Source of the DNA: a virus
Reading direction: 5' to 3' (one strand)
Length of the DNA: 44,338 nt
IMG/VR virus record: IMGVR_UViG_3300017967_000050
Location: 1 to 44,338 of that record
In this document: piece by piece, positions 15,975-24,659 of the stretch
How positions within the stretch are numbered: position 1 is the stretch's first letter
How the letters are laid out: each line of letters opens with the position of its first letter
The notes under the pieces: generated by a model
The model's database searches: none
What the model saw: the letters and a program-made list of their open reading frames with translations, nothing else
What the model was told of the DNA's origin: nothing
Program-made: the position numbers and the translations under genes

Positions 15975-17226
15975 AATTGTGAGGACAATTGGTTCGGGTA
16001 GGGATTATAGCACGATTGCGGCTTGGGAGGCCGGAAACACTACTGACGGCTGGGACACTAGTACTGCTAACACCGATATTTGGAAGGGTGTTATTATGGA
16101 CGCTTCGGCGTTTGATGAGAGGGTTGTTATTTCTTCAACGAATGGTACTAGGTCGTCTTCAAGTTATCAGTGGTTGACGGTTGATCCGTCTGTTAGGCAT
16201 GCTGGGGTGCCTGGGGGTACGAATTATGCCAGATTAGACTCTAGCGCTATGAGTAGGGTCATTCAAATTCAGGACGACTATTTTCGTCTTAGTAATTTGG
16301 AAATAATAGGTACAGCGACCGATTCTGGTGGTTCTACTATTCTGAGCGCTGTGGCCGTAGAAGCAAATAATGTTTTGGTTGAGAAATGTATGATTTGGCA
16401 GAAGAATGGACAGTCCTACTCTACCACTAGAGAGTATTATGGTATAAGCACTTTTGGTATGGGCCAGGGCGAGGTGCTCTCTATTGATAATTGTTTGATT
16501 TTTGGTTGGAGTAAAGCGGGTATAATGGACCGGGATGGGGATGCTCTTACTTTGAACATAGACTACTGTACTGTTTGTTTGAACGGTGACGGTGACCTTT
16601 ACTCATCGTATACAGGCAACTTGGGCACAAGTTTTTCTAGTGGCACCCACTCTACCTATAACCTGTATAATAATTGTTTTGCAGGACTTGGGGGCGTATT
16701 TCATGGGCAGACACGGAACGGATCGCTCGATTGGGAGGTATACAATCAAAGCAATACGTCAACTGGTGATTATGCCGGTAGCCACAACGGGGTGACTTCT
16801 AGTGGGCTGGTGGAAATCGGCACAGAGAACAACTCAAACTCGATGTCAAACTGGGTGTATGCGGCCGGGGGAGTGTCCACTTCTACCGCTTCAACTGCTT
16901 TCATTTTCACAGATCTTACATTTGACGCCAACGACGACCCTTCTTCGATAGATTTTACACCGGTTAATCATGCTAACAATGCGCTTCTTTCCGCTGGAAC
17001 AAACCGCATAGGTAGCGAGCCGGATAGTCGTCAAGACTTCGCTGTAGATTTGGCCGGTAATACCCGTAGTGAGTCAAACACCGATTTGGGTGCAATAGTT
17101 CTGGTAACCGCCACGGTTTCTGATAGATTTAAGTTTTATAGCAACAACGCATGGTCGGGGGTTAAACCAATGAAATATTGGAATGGTACCCAGTGGCAGA
17201 CTGTTTCCAACACTACTGCTGCATAA
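15967..17226 (+). CDS. Right-handed beta-helix (pectate-lyase-like) tail protein
   Basis: 419 aa. ATG 15967 was chosen because it opens MAEIVRTIGSGRDYSTIAAW, the usual entry to phage beta-helix proteins, and has TTAGGGG upstream. The middle (VVISSTNGTRSSS, YFRLSNLEIIGTATDSGG, VLVEKCMIWQ, LSIDNCLIFGWSKAG, LNIDYCTVCLNGDG, TYNLYNNCF) is a run of short strands with N/D/G turns typical of stacked helix rungs. The end (FYSNNAWSGVKPMKYWNGTQWQTV) is a Trp-rich hairpin common in phage fibres. It probably binds or degrades a surface polysaccharide; no catalytic residues can be assigned. Confidence 0.7.
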   Translation: MAEIVRTIGSGRDYSTIAAWEAGNTTDGWDTSTANTDIWKGVIMDASAFDERVVISSTNGTRSSSSYQWLTVDPSVRHAGVPGGTNYARLDSSAMSRVIQIQDDYFRLSNLEIIGTATDSGGSTILSAVAVEANNVLVEKCMIWQKNGQSYSTTREYYGISTFGMGQGEVLSIDNCLIFGWSKAGIMDRDGDALTLNIDYCTVCLNGDGDLYSSYTGNLGTSFSSGTHSTYNLYNNCFAGLGGVFHGQTRNGSLDWEVYNQSNTSTGDYAGSHNGVTSSGLVEIGTENNSNSMSNWVYAAGGVSTSTASTAFIFTDLTFDANDDPSSIDFTPVNHANNALLSAGTNRIGSEPDSRQDFAVDLAGNTRSESNTDLGAIVLVTATVSDRFKFYSNNAWSGVKPMKYWNGTQWQTVSNTTAA

Positions 17227-17269
17227 TTTTCAGTAAAATAGTTGTAGTCGTCAGTTTAGGGAGTTTGTT

Positions 17270-18748
17270 ATGGCTGTGAGTTTACCTAGCGACCCGGTTA
17301 ATGGGGCAACCTATACTTCAGGGTCGTCTACGTGGAGGTGGGATGGTTCGGTGTGGCGGCTGCAGACTACTGGGGTTGCTCCGCTTCCCACTGGGGCGAT
17401 TACGTTAGATGATACAGGATGGTCTAATCTTAGTGGAACCAATCCGCAGACTGCTTTGAACTCTGTAGATTATCTTTTAAACGCTGCGAAGTCGGCTCTA
17501 GAGGACGCTAAAGAAAGTGCCAGGGTGTCAAATCCTGCTCACAAACTTTTTGTTGAAACAGTGACTTCGGATATTACTATTGATGCTTCTTTCTTTACAA
17601 GCAGAGGGCTGTCGTCGGTTCCTACGACACACATTTTGTCGTTGAGGTTAATTAATTCAGCAACTGCTGCGTTGTCTATCAACTGGGGCGCAAATATTAA
17701 AGATGTGGGCCGGGTGGCACGCCCTACGTTGCTTGGGATAAATAATGTTGAAGATTTTGTGCTGTGGACGTACGACGGTGGGACGAATTGGGATATGGCT
17801 TACACTGCTGATAGCTCTGTCGGTGTCGGTTTACAGATTGCACCACCTGCGAGCGCCGCACCGCCTCCAACCGAATTTGCACCGGCCCCGCCATCGGTTG
17901 TGTATTCTAAGGGGTTTGTGAATACTATATTTGGTGACGAAAATAATGCTTTAACGGTTGATTTCACTGGGGTACCTTATCAGGTGGGTGATTTGTTGCT
18001 TGTGGTGACGCAGGCAAACGCTAATCGTATGAATCCGATAGTAGGGACCAACGGGTATTTTCCTGCGGATGTGAGCGCAGATTCTGACAACGATGGGTTT
18101 GTGTCTAACTTTTCGTCAAGTTGGCAAACTTTTGTTAATACAACCTCTACCAGAAGTGCAGATGTGGGTATGTTTGTGTTTTATTTGAAAGTTGAGGGTA
18201 AACATTTGCCGGGTGGCAGTGATGCGTTGGGGGAGCAGACATGGGCGACGTTGAATCCGGCGGGCAGTCGGTGTTATGGTGTTGTTGTTGTGCGTGGGCA
18301 GAACGGCGGTTTCAGCCCTGAGACGGCTCCTCACCGGTTGAACCATCAAAACTTCGCCAGTAACTATACGCAGTATGTGAACCGGACTATGGTTGGGGAA
18401 AGTGTTGCGCATGCTGAAAATAGTTTACTTATTTGTGTGACTGGTTTTTTTGCGAGGGGTGACCTTAACACGACTGCAACCTATGACCCCAACGATGATT
18501 ACCCGACGCCGAGGTTGGATGCTGTTACGAGTGATGGCTTTGATCAGCTGACCACGCCTTCTGGGATGACTAAAGCCTACATGACTGGCGTAATCGACAA
18601 CCCTGGTAATAAACTAAGGAATGTGCAAAAATTGTCTTGGCAACAGTACACGGCTGCGGGAAATACTGGTGATAAGACTTGCACTAATCTTACTGCTACT
18701 AATTCTTTTAATGATGCTGTTACTGTTATGATTAGTATTCCTGCTTAG
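17270..18748 (+). CDS. Tail fibre protein, paralogue A
   Basis: 492 aa, starting MAVSLPSDPVNGATY...WRWDGSVW, the shared fibre head. Next is ITLDDTGWSNLSGTNPQTAL with a helical stretch, then a beta domain with VEDFVLWTYDGGTNWDMAY, a proline-rich hinge (APPASAAPPPTEFAPAPPS, residues ~187-205) and a C-terminal jelly-roll-like domain (YQVGDLLLVVTQAN, CYGVVVVRGQNGG, DAVTVMISIPA). The next gene has the same domain order with divergent sequence, so the pair arose by duplication. Likely virion adhesins. GGGAGTTTGTT precedes ATG. Confidence 0.72.
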   Translation: MAVSLPSDPVNGATYTSGSSTWRWDGSVWRLQTTGVAPLPTGAITLDDTGWSNLSGTNPQTALNSVDYLLNAAKSALEDAKESARVSNPAHKLFVETVTSDITIDASFFTSRGLSSVPTTHILSLRLINSATAALSINWGANIKDVGRVARPTLLGINNVEDFVLWTYDGGTNWDMAYTADSSVGVGLQIAPPASAAPPPTEFAPAPPSVVYSKGFVNTIFGDENNALTVDFTGVPYQVGDLLLVVTQANANRMNPIVGTNGYFPADVSADSDNDGFVSNFSSSWQTFVNTTSTRSADVGMFVFYLKVEGKHLPGGSDALGEQTWATLNPAGSRCYGVVVVRGQNGGFSPETAPHRLNHQNFASNYTQYVNRTMVGESVAHAENSLLICVTGFFARGDLNTTATYDPNDDYPTPRLDAVTSDGFDQLTTPSGMTKAYMTGVIDNPGNKLRNVQKLSWQQYTAAGNTGDKTCTNLTATNSFNDAVTVMISIPA

Positions 18749-18799
18749 TGGGTGTAGTTGTGGTAGAATATATTTGGATTTACAGTTTGAGGTAGCAAT

Positions 18800-20299
18800 A
18801 TGCCAATTTCTTTACCGTCTAACCCTTCTGATGGGCAAACTTATACTTTTGATTCAAAGACTTGGTCGTACAGCGCCGCCGCTGGTGTTTGGAAGAAGAT
18901 TCGTGCGGCAGCCCCAGATTTATCAGGGGGGACTGTCAGTTTGGACGCTAACAACTGGGGTACTTTACAGGGCGGTACTTTGCAGCAAGTGCTGGACAGC
19001 ATAGACACCGCTATAGGCACAATTAATACTGATATATCCAATGGAGTTACAGTCCAAGCTGCGGTCCCTTCGATGTTATATAAAGCGGTTAATGCATCAG
19101 TTGTAGTTGATAATGCGTTTTTAGATGGTTTAGGATTAACTACTATCCCACAAATGCATATGCTTACTTTAAGGCTGGCTAACTCTAGTGGGTCTGGATG
19201 GTCTGTTAGCTACGATTCATCAATTAGTGATATTGGTTCAACAGCTGCCCCGACGAGCGTGGCCAACGACAGTTCACACGATTTCTTATTGTGGACTTAT
19301 GATGGCGGGTCGTCATGGAACATGATGTATATTTTGCTGTCTGATCTGAATACGGGTGCTACGACGGCGATTAGTGTTGAGCCTACTACTGTGGCACCGT
19401 ATTTGGTTTATTCTCAGATTCAGCATTATTCGGGCCAATCTGGTGCTAGTACGTCGGATGTAATTGATTTTGATAGTGTGCATTTCTTGAATCAATCCGG
19501 TGTGTTGCAGCAGGGTGATTTGCTTTTGGTTGTGTATCAGGGCACGGGTGCTTATTTGAATACGGACAGAGTTACAGCACCTGCCGGGTGGACACAGTTG
19601 TTTGGTTTTGCCGAGGATGCGATTATTTCTGCCGAGGAACCACCTGGACCTGGTGATGATGGCGGTTCCTCGGATGATGAAGATGATTATTCTGTCCAAA
19701 TGATTGCGTATTATCGAGTTGTTGGAGCAAACGATCCTGGCAATTTAGGCACACATACGTGGTCTACCGACAATGGTACCGGTAGTCGACTTTTATCGTT
19801 GGCTGTTGTACGTGGGGCGGATACGACGAGTATCCCTACTTACACCACGAATGTTGAGTCGTTTTCTACTTTCAAGGGCAATACTACTAACAACGATATT
19901 TGGAATGGGGATGGGGATAGTGGGGCTGGTGCAGCGTCGAACTCCCCAACTGCTACTACTGCAACGCTTTCGGCTGATAGTGTTTCTTATTCTGCTAATA
20001 GTTTGGTTTTGGGGTATTTTGGGTATTTTAATAAAGGTAACTCGGCCACCCAGCCTCAAATGCAACCGAAGGTTGACATGACTGATTTTTTGTCGACGCC
20101 CGCAGGGATGATTTCTCATGGGATAGAGGGCACCCCGGGGGCGGAGTCGGGCAATAGTTTGCGACATGTGCAGAAGCTTGTGTCTCAGACATATAGTGGC
20201 TTAGCGGGGGGGTCTACTGGGGCTAAGACTAGTTCAACTAAAGAACCTGCCGATACGTACAATAACGGTTTTAGTGCTTTAATTGTTATTCCTAGTTGA
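18800..20299 (+). CDS. Tail fibre protein, paralogue B
   Basis: 499 aa, same plan as the preceding gene: head MPISLPSNPSDGQTYTFDS...TWSY, then TVSLDANNWGTLQGGTLQQVL, a beta domain with HDFLLWTYDGGSSWNMMYI, a hinge and a C-terminal domain (LQQGDLLLVVYQGTG, RLLSLAVVRGADT, NGFSALIVIPS). An acidic low-complexity loop (PGPGDDGGSSDDEDD, residues ~283-297) is absent from paralogue A. Tandem paralogues with conserved frames but diverged surfaces suggest receptor diversification. The start follows TTGAGGTAGCAAT. Confidence 0.72.
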   Translation: MPISLPSNPSDGQTYTFDSKTWSYSAAAGVWKKIRAAAPDLSGGTVSLDANNWGTLQGGTLQQVLDSIDTAIGTINTDISNGVTVQAAVPSMLYKAVNASVVVDNAFLDGLGLTTIPQMHMLTLRLANSSGSGWSVSYDSSISDIGSTAAPTSVANDSSHDFLLWTYDGGSSWNMMYILLSDLNTGATTAISVEPTTVAPYLVYSQIQHYSGQSGASTSDVIDFDSVHFLNQSGVLQQGDLLLVVYQGTGAYLNTDRVTAPAGWTQLFGFAEDAIISAEEPPGPGDDGGSSDDEDDYSVQMIAYYRVVGANDPGNLGTHTWSTDNGTGSRLLSLAVVRGADTTSIPTYTTNVESFSTFKGNTTNNDIWNGDGDSGAGAASNSPTATTATLSADSVSYSANSLVLGYFGYFNKGNSATQPQMQPKVDMTDFLSTPAGMISHGIEGTPGAESGNSLRHVQKLVSQTYSGLAGGSTGAKTSSTKEPADTYNNGFSALIVIPS

Positions 20300-20312
20300 A
20301 AGATTGTGATAT

Positions 20313-22160
20313 ATGCCTACTCGTCCCGTAGTAAATTATCAAACAACAACCGGCGACACTTCTTTTGGATCGGATGCCAATTACAATGACAAGGGCCGTA
20401 AAGATACCACTTCGTGGTATGGTTTTGATTCGAATAATACTCTAGTTTTACGGGACAGCTCTCTGGAAATTCAGACACATTTATTAGAACGGGGTATGGT
20501 TAATGACGCTATGACGCTTGTGACAGCGACGGCCACACACAGTGACCCGAATTGGAACGGGTCCCAGTCTACTGGTGTAGGGTTAAAAGCTGATCCGTTG
20601 GTTGTTCCAGGTGCTGAGTCTGGGCATTATCATCACTTTATTGGTAACATTTTCACAAAAGATGATGATGTAAATAATTTGTTGGCCTCTAATAATAGTC
20701 AGGTGCGCTACGAAGAAGGTAGTGGGGTTCACCGGTATATTGACAATCCTCGGGGTGGGTGGCCCGCTAGAACGTTGCATCAAAATTCGCCGACCGACCC
20801 GGTTGAAGTGGTGGGACATTTTCCTGGGGTTTGGTTCCCTACTCCGTTTTGGAGGGGGAAACCGGTAAAGATTGCTGACGCTAAGTCAGTCTATTACACC
20901 AGGCAGAGGTTTTATCCTGAAGATGCCAGATTGGTGGCGCTTCCTTCCGGCGCAGGATGGGTGTCGTTTAACATGCACCTCGCCCATTCTGGAGGGCCGG
21001 GCGGCTGGAGACTAAGTGTTCGGGGTCCTGATTGGTTTGATTTGGAGAACTTGCACTTTGGGCCATTTCCCAATCGACCGCCCGAGGAAGGTGGTGGGGC
21101 GTGGACGACGTTCCAACAGGATGTTGGTGGTGTGGGGTTTGGTAACACGAAGCCAAATAAGCCGACGGCGTTTTGGACTCCGCAGGTTCAAGCATATTTA
21201 GGATTTTTTTGGCCTAATGGTATTGGCCCTGATAACCCTGATTGGAATGACGAGCCTTTAAGCTACAAAGACGAAACTGGTACTAACCCGGGGCTCGGGT
21301 ATGCGGCCGGGGTCAGGGGAGCCGCAGATAGTCGATGGACGTATGGTATGCCGAAGCAGATGTCGGGGATGCCCCGGGTTCCTTTTCATATGGATTACAT
21401 TTCTGCTCATGGAAGTTCTTTTAATCAGTATGCCACAGTGCCCGCTAGATCAACAAAAAGGGATAAGATAACCATACAAAGACGTACATACCAAATTGTG
21501 CAGAATCCGTTGGGAAATACCATTCAATTTTCGGGTTACACTTCGCAATCTAGTATTCCTAATATAGACAATTTTATGCAAGACCTCATAGATAGGTCTT
21601 TAAACAATAATATTTTTGGTTTAGGGTCGTCGCACTCGACAGGTTTACATAAGTGGGAAGGCGTTATTGCTACAGGTAATGCGGAAACTTTACCCCCCTC
21701 ATCTATTCCAGAAGTGGACGAGGGGGAGGAGGAGGACGGTGATTTAGAGGCACCGCCATTGTCGGTTCGTATTCTACAGAAAAGCATAGACGGGTTAACA
21801 GTAAAGCTTGATTATGTGTTAAGCATTACGGTCCGTAGTCAAGTTCGCTTAGATTGGAATTTTGGTGACGGTAAAACACAGAGTGTGGCTGATGGTTCTG
21901 GCACCATAGAACATACGTATGCCCAACTGGGCACCTATACTGTTAAGTTGACTGTAACAGATTTGAACGATGCAACTGTTACAACTTCAGATGAATTAAC
22001 GATTGAGTTAAAACGGGCCCCTGCGTTGGTATCTAGTAGTGCGGGAGGTGGCCTAGCCAATCCTGTAGCATTGCTGATGGCTGTGGCTACTGGCGGGGTT
22101 GATGGACAGCGAAAGGCAGTTCAGTTTGGCAGCGATGCAGATGCAACCGCACATATGTAG
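20313..22160 (+). CDS. Tail-associated protein with DUF1996-like and PKD domains
   Basis: 615 aa. Residues ~90-200 contain DPLVVPGAESGHYHHFIGN, LLASNNSQVRY, VWFPTPFWRGKPVKIADAKS then VYYTRQ. This order resembles DUF1996 (DPIV-PG-S-H-H--GN, then S, then W-P, then YY). Residues ~505-570 form a PKD domain (LDWNFGDGK, HTYAQLGTYTVKLTV). An acidic linker (EVDEGEEEDGD) separates the two halves. PKD domains mediate adhesion and DUF1996 is of unknown, possibly carbohydrate-related function. No shared fibre head is present. It is the last gene before the lysis block. Confidence 0.55.
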   Translation: MPTRPVVNYQTTTGDTSFGSDANYNDKGRKDTTSWYGFDSNNTLVLRDSSLEIQTHLLERGMVNDAMTLVTATATHSDPNWNGSQSTGVGLKADPLVVPGAESGHYHHFIGNIFTKDDDVNNLLASNNSQVRYEEGSGVHRYIDNPRGGWPARTLHQNSPTDPVEVVGHFPGVWFPTPFWRGKPVKIADAKSVYYTRQRFYPEDARLVALPSGAGWVSFNMHLAHSGGPGGWRLSVRGPDWFDLENLHFGPFPNRPPEEGGGAWTTFQQDVGGVGFGNTKPNKPTAFWTPQVQAYLGFFWPNGIGPDNPDWNDEPLSYKDETGTNPGLGYAAGVRGAADSRWTYGMPKQMSGMPRVPFHMDYISAHGSSFNQYATVPARSTKRDKITIQRRTYQIVQNPLGNTIQFSGYTSQSSIPNIDNFMQDLIDRSLNNNIFGLGSSHSTGLHKWEGVIATGNAETLPPSSIPEVDEGEEEDGDLEAPPLSVRILQKSIDGLTVKLDYVLSITVRSQVRLDWNFGDGKTQSVADGSGTIEHTYAQLGTYTVKLTVTDLNDATVTTSDELTIELKRAPALVSSSAGGGLANPVALLMAVATGGVDGQRKAVQFGSDADATAHM

Positions 22161-22198
22161 TGTGTATCCTACTGTGGGGTAGTTAATATATTCACAAC

Positions 22199-22226
22199 TT
22201 GACATTTACCTGCCACGTGCTAGACT
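22199..22226 (+). promoter_or_regulatory. Sigma-70-type promoter for the lysis genes
   Basis: TTGACA (22199-22204), 16-base spacer, TAGACT (22221-22226). It lies in the 103-base gap before the first lysis gene, which starts at 22264 after GGAAGGGG. Confidence 0.65.
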
Positions 22227-22263
22227 AATTCAATGCTTCAAAAACATAGCGGAAGGGGACATT

Positions 22264-22641
22264 ATGTTTGCAGAGCTTGTAGTAGCCTGGATTTTAATGA
22301 TGAACGCCAGAACTCCATGTGAGACCTCTGAGCAGTGTGAAACTTACATTCGCCCATACGTGGAGTTTGTTTTTGAAGACCACCCGGTCACCACCGCTGA
22401 AGCTGCGGTACAAGTGGCGTGGTGCGAGTCTCGTTGGAAACCGTGGGCTAGAAATAGGCACAGTACAGCCACTGGCCTTTTTCAGTACCTGTACGGCACC
22501 TGGCACGCTGAAGCCCACTATTGGGGGTGGGATGAGTTGTCTGATCCGTCGCACAGGTTTGATCCCGTTCTGATGACGAACCTGACTTATAAGGTTGTGG
22601 AGCGTGATAATGGTTGGCGGCAGTGGCAGTGTAAGCCTTAA
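22264..22641 (+). CDS. Small lysozyme-like transglycosylase
   Basis: 125 aa with the lysozyme-fold pattern of small transglycosylase/Rpf-like enzymes: VQVAWCESRWKPWARN (E55 the likely catalytic acid), then TGLFQYLYGTWHAEA, and a terminal NGWRQWQC. The first ~17 residues are hydrophobic (LVVAWILMM) and might act as an export signal, though they are atypical. It would cut glycan strands of peptidoglycan. It is followed at 22711 by a peptidase that cuts stem peptides. The start follows GGAAGGGG. It could be a virion-associated enzyme rather than the endolysin proper. Confidence 0.75.
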   Translation: MFAELVVAWILMMNARTPCETSEQCETYIRPYVEFVFEDHPVTTAEAAVQVAWCESRWKPWARNRHSTATGLFQYLYGTWHAEAHYWGWDELSDPSHRFDPVLMTNLTYKVVERDNGWRQWQCKP

Positions 22642-22710
22642 TTGCTGGCCACGCCTGTGCTTTTGGTGTAAACTATTATTGAATATTGTTTATCCGAAAG
22701 GACTTTTTTG

Positions 22711-23715
22711 ATGGCTACTTACACCGGTTATGATCGCACTGCTCGTGCTAAGAGGGCGGGCATGGAAATGCTCGTTGATCTTATTGAGGCGTATTTTGGT
22801 TTGTGGAATAATGGTACGCTTGTTGTGCGCAATATGCGTGGCAAGTCTAAGCCAAGTGTTCATTCGACCGGTAGGGCTGCTGATGTGTCGTGGCGGGGCG
22901 GCAACTATCGTGGTACTGGTAATTACGCTGATTGTGAGAAGCTGTGTGACTTTTTGACCGAGAATGCCGAGGAGCTTGGCATTGAGTTGCTGCTTGATTA
23001 CTGGCCACGACCTCACGGGCGTGGGTGGAGGTGCGACCGGAATGCTTGGCGTACCTACACTAGCCATGCAATGAGTGGGTCGCCGGGTGGCGACTGGCTT
23101 CATTTCGAAATTAGCAATGAGCATGCGGATGACGCCCAGCATTATGTTGATGTTTTCCAGCGGCTGCTTGGTGATCCCCCGAAGGCGATTAAGACTCCCC
23201 CTGCAAGAAAGACTGCTCGCAAGCCTGCTGGTAAGGACCCTTGGTTGCAGGTGGGGTCGAAGGGAGATCAAGTCAAGGAAATTCAGGCCGTGGTTGGGGT
23301 TGAGGCGGATGGTGCTTTCGGTCCGCTTACCGAGGCGGCGGTGAAGAAGTGGCAGGCTGAGCACGATTTGTTTGTAGACGGAATTGTCGGGCCCGATACG
23401 TACAAGGCTATGACTGATCCTAGCACTGCTGTGGTTGCGGATGATGGACCGTCTGCGGCAGACAAGGTAGAGGATAGGACTGAGGCGGCTCCTACCCCCG
23501 CCCCGGCCCCTGCCCCCGAGTATCCTGGGCGCCCTATCCGCAATGGGTGGCGGGGCGATGTAGTGAAAGCCATTCAAGCTAAGGTTGGTGCTCAGCCGGT
23601 CGACGGGTTCTTTGGCCCCAAGACACACGGAGTTATTGTAAACTGGCAGACGGCCAATGGCCTACGTCAAGACGGTGTTGTCGGTCCGCTTACCTGGGCA
23701 AAGATGTTTGGGTAA
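22711..23715 (+). CDS. Endolysin: M15 peptidase with two peptidoglycan-binding repeats
   Basis: 334 aa. Residues ~1-145 form a VanY/M15-type zinc carboxypeptidase: SVHSTGRAADVSW supplies H51 and D58 and GDWLHFEIS supplies H131, the three metal ligands. Two peptidoglycan-binding type-1 repeats follow: ~175-232 (KGDQVKEIQAVVG, ADGAFGPLTEAAVKKWQ, GIVGPDTY) and ~275-333 (RGDVVKAIQAKVG, VDGFFGPKTHGVIVNWQ, GVVGPLTW). They are joined by an Ala/Pro linker. It probably cleaves stem-peptide bonds to lyse the host. ATG 22711 lies 8 bases after GAAAGGA; the TTG just before is not needed. The stop overlaps the next ATG. Confidence 0.88.
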   Translation: MATYTGYDRTARAKRAGMEMLVDLIEAYFGLWNNGTLVVRNMRGKSKPSVHSTGRAADVSWRGGNYRGTGNYADCEKLCDFLTENAEELGIELLLDYWPRPHGRGWRCDRNAWRTYTSHAMSGSPGGDWLHFEISNEHADDAQHYVDVFQRLLGDPPKAIKTPPARKTARKPAGKDPWLQVGSKGDQVKEIQAVVGVEADGAFGPLTEAAVKKWQAEHDLFVDGIVGPDTYKAMTDPSTAVVADDGPSAADKVEDRTEAAPTPAPAPAPEYPGRPIRNGWRGDVVKAIQAKVGAQPVDGFFGPKTHGVIVNWQTANGLRQDGVVGPLTWAKMFG

Positions 23716-24086
23716 TGGCCGAAGGGCTTGAGTACTTTTACAAAGCAAAAGTTGATAGAGTTGTAGACGGCGACACTATTGATTTTATCGTTGATCTTGG
23801 TTTTAGTGTTTTTCATAAAATACGAGTTCGTCTGTATGGTGTAAATACGCCGGAATCCCGAACAAAAGACTTACAGGAAAAAGCTTTGGGTCTCGCAGCA
23901 AAAGAGTATGTAGATGACTGGTTCGATGGCTGTTCTAATGTTTTTATACAGACCTTAAAAGACAGCGGTGGTAAGTATGGCCGTATTTTAGCGTATGTGT
24001 ACGCTGATGACGCTAAGACGGCTTGTTTGAATACGCAGATTATTGACGCTGGCCACGGTGTTGAGTACTTTGGTGGCAAGCGTTAG
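23715..24086 (+). CDS. Staphylococcal-nuclease-like (SNase) nuclease
   Basis: 123 aa, the size of a single SNase OB-fold domain. RVVDGDTIDF (D18, D20), VRLYGVNTPE (R39, E47) and GGKYGRILAYVY (R90) reproduce the calcium-binding and catalytic residues (D21, R35, E43 and R87 of the S. aureus enzyme). No signal peptide is visible, so it should act inside the cell, perhaps degrading host nucleic acid or processing phage DNA. ATG overlaps the endolysin stop (TAATG), coupling it to the lysis genes. Confidence 0.85.
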   Translation: MAEGLEYFYKAKVDRVVDGDTIDFIVDLGFSVFHKIRVRLYGVNTPESRTKDLQEKALGLAAKEYVDDWFDGCSNVFIQTLKDSGGKYGRILAYVYADDAKTACLNTQIIDAGHGVEYFGGKR

Positions 24087-24087
24087 A

Positions 24088-24116
24088 TTGACAGGCGTTA
24101 CGGTGTTTGCTATACT
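24088..24116 (+). promoter_or_regulatory. Strong sigma-70-type promoter, apparently leaderless
   Basis: TTGACA (24088-24093), 17-base spacer, TATACT (24111-24116), then ACGGGT and ATG at 24123. Only 6 bases separate the -10 from the start codon and no ribosome site fits between, so the transcript should begin at or next to ATG. Confidence 0.8.
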
Positions 24117-24122
24117 ACGGGT

Positions 24123-24659
24123 ATGGTACAAGTAAACAGTGGTCTTATCGGCAAACCTTGGGCAAACCCTCTTGACAGAACAAAGGATGCTGTCAATACC
24201 TTGATTAAACAGGGTGGTGTTATTTCAACCGACCCTAAAAGTCCGCTGTATCCTTCGCTAGTACAAATGTCTAAAGCAGGCTTTCTGGAGCACGATATCG
24301 ACGCTGGAGTTTTTCGGTGCGGCCCAGAGTTTGAAGACCTACTAATATCATTATCAAAGTCTAATTCTACTTACGCTGAAGCGTTGGCCCATTATCGTGA
24401 CATGGTTCGCAGCATGATGATTGACACCGCCGCACACAGCACCACGGCATCCGAGATGGAAAAGTTAGGCAGCAGCGCTCATCGTATGCTTTTTTTAGCC
24501 AACGAGCTACAAGACTTAAAAGATAGAATCTCCGCCCTTGAGTCAGGCATTTCCAGTTTGCGAGAGACCACTAAAATGATGCAGACCGAAATGGCCGAAA
24601 TGGACGTTTCGCTGGCGGCGGCAGAGTCGGCGGTGTTTGGTGAGAATTCTGACAGCTAA
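24123..24659 (+). CDS. Coiled-coil protein of unknown function (178 aa)
   Basis: Begins MVQVNSGLIGKPWANP straight after a promoter, with no Shine-Dalgarno sequence. Residues ~20-85 are mixed helix/strand and could be a winged-helix-like unit, though no motif is firm (LIKQGGVISTDPKSPLYPSL, SKAGFLEHDIDAGVFRCG). Residues ~110-175 are a strong coiled coil (LANELQDLKDRISALESGI, MMQTEMAEMDVSLAAAES). It is the first gene of the nucleic-acid block and overlaps a winged-helix gene, so a regulatory or DNA-handling role is plausible. Confidence 0.55.
   Translation: MVQVNSGLIGKPWANPLDRTKDAVNTLIKQGGVISTDPKSPLYPSLVQMSKAGFLEHDIDAGVFRCGPEFEDLLISLSKSNSTYAEALAHYRDMVRSMMIDTAAHSTTASEMEKLGSSAHRMLFLANELQDLKDRISALESGISSLRETTKMMQTEMAEMDVSLAAAESAVFGENSDS

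Noticed and set aside
11287-22160. Diversity-generating retroelement in the fibre region
   Set aside because: No reverse transcriptase and no template/variable repeat pair with adenine-specific differences was seen; fibre repeats are ordinary structural units.
22708-22710. TTG just before the endolysin ATG as the start
   Set aside because: ATG at 22711 has better spacing from GAAAGGA and matches the usual start choice.
24123-24659. Confident winged-helix call for the first half of the coiled-coil protein
   Set aside because: Helix-turn-helix spacing is not clear enough; described only as possible.
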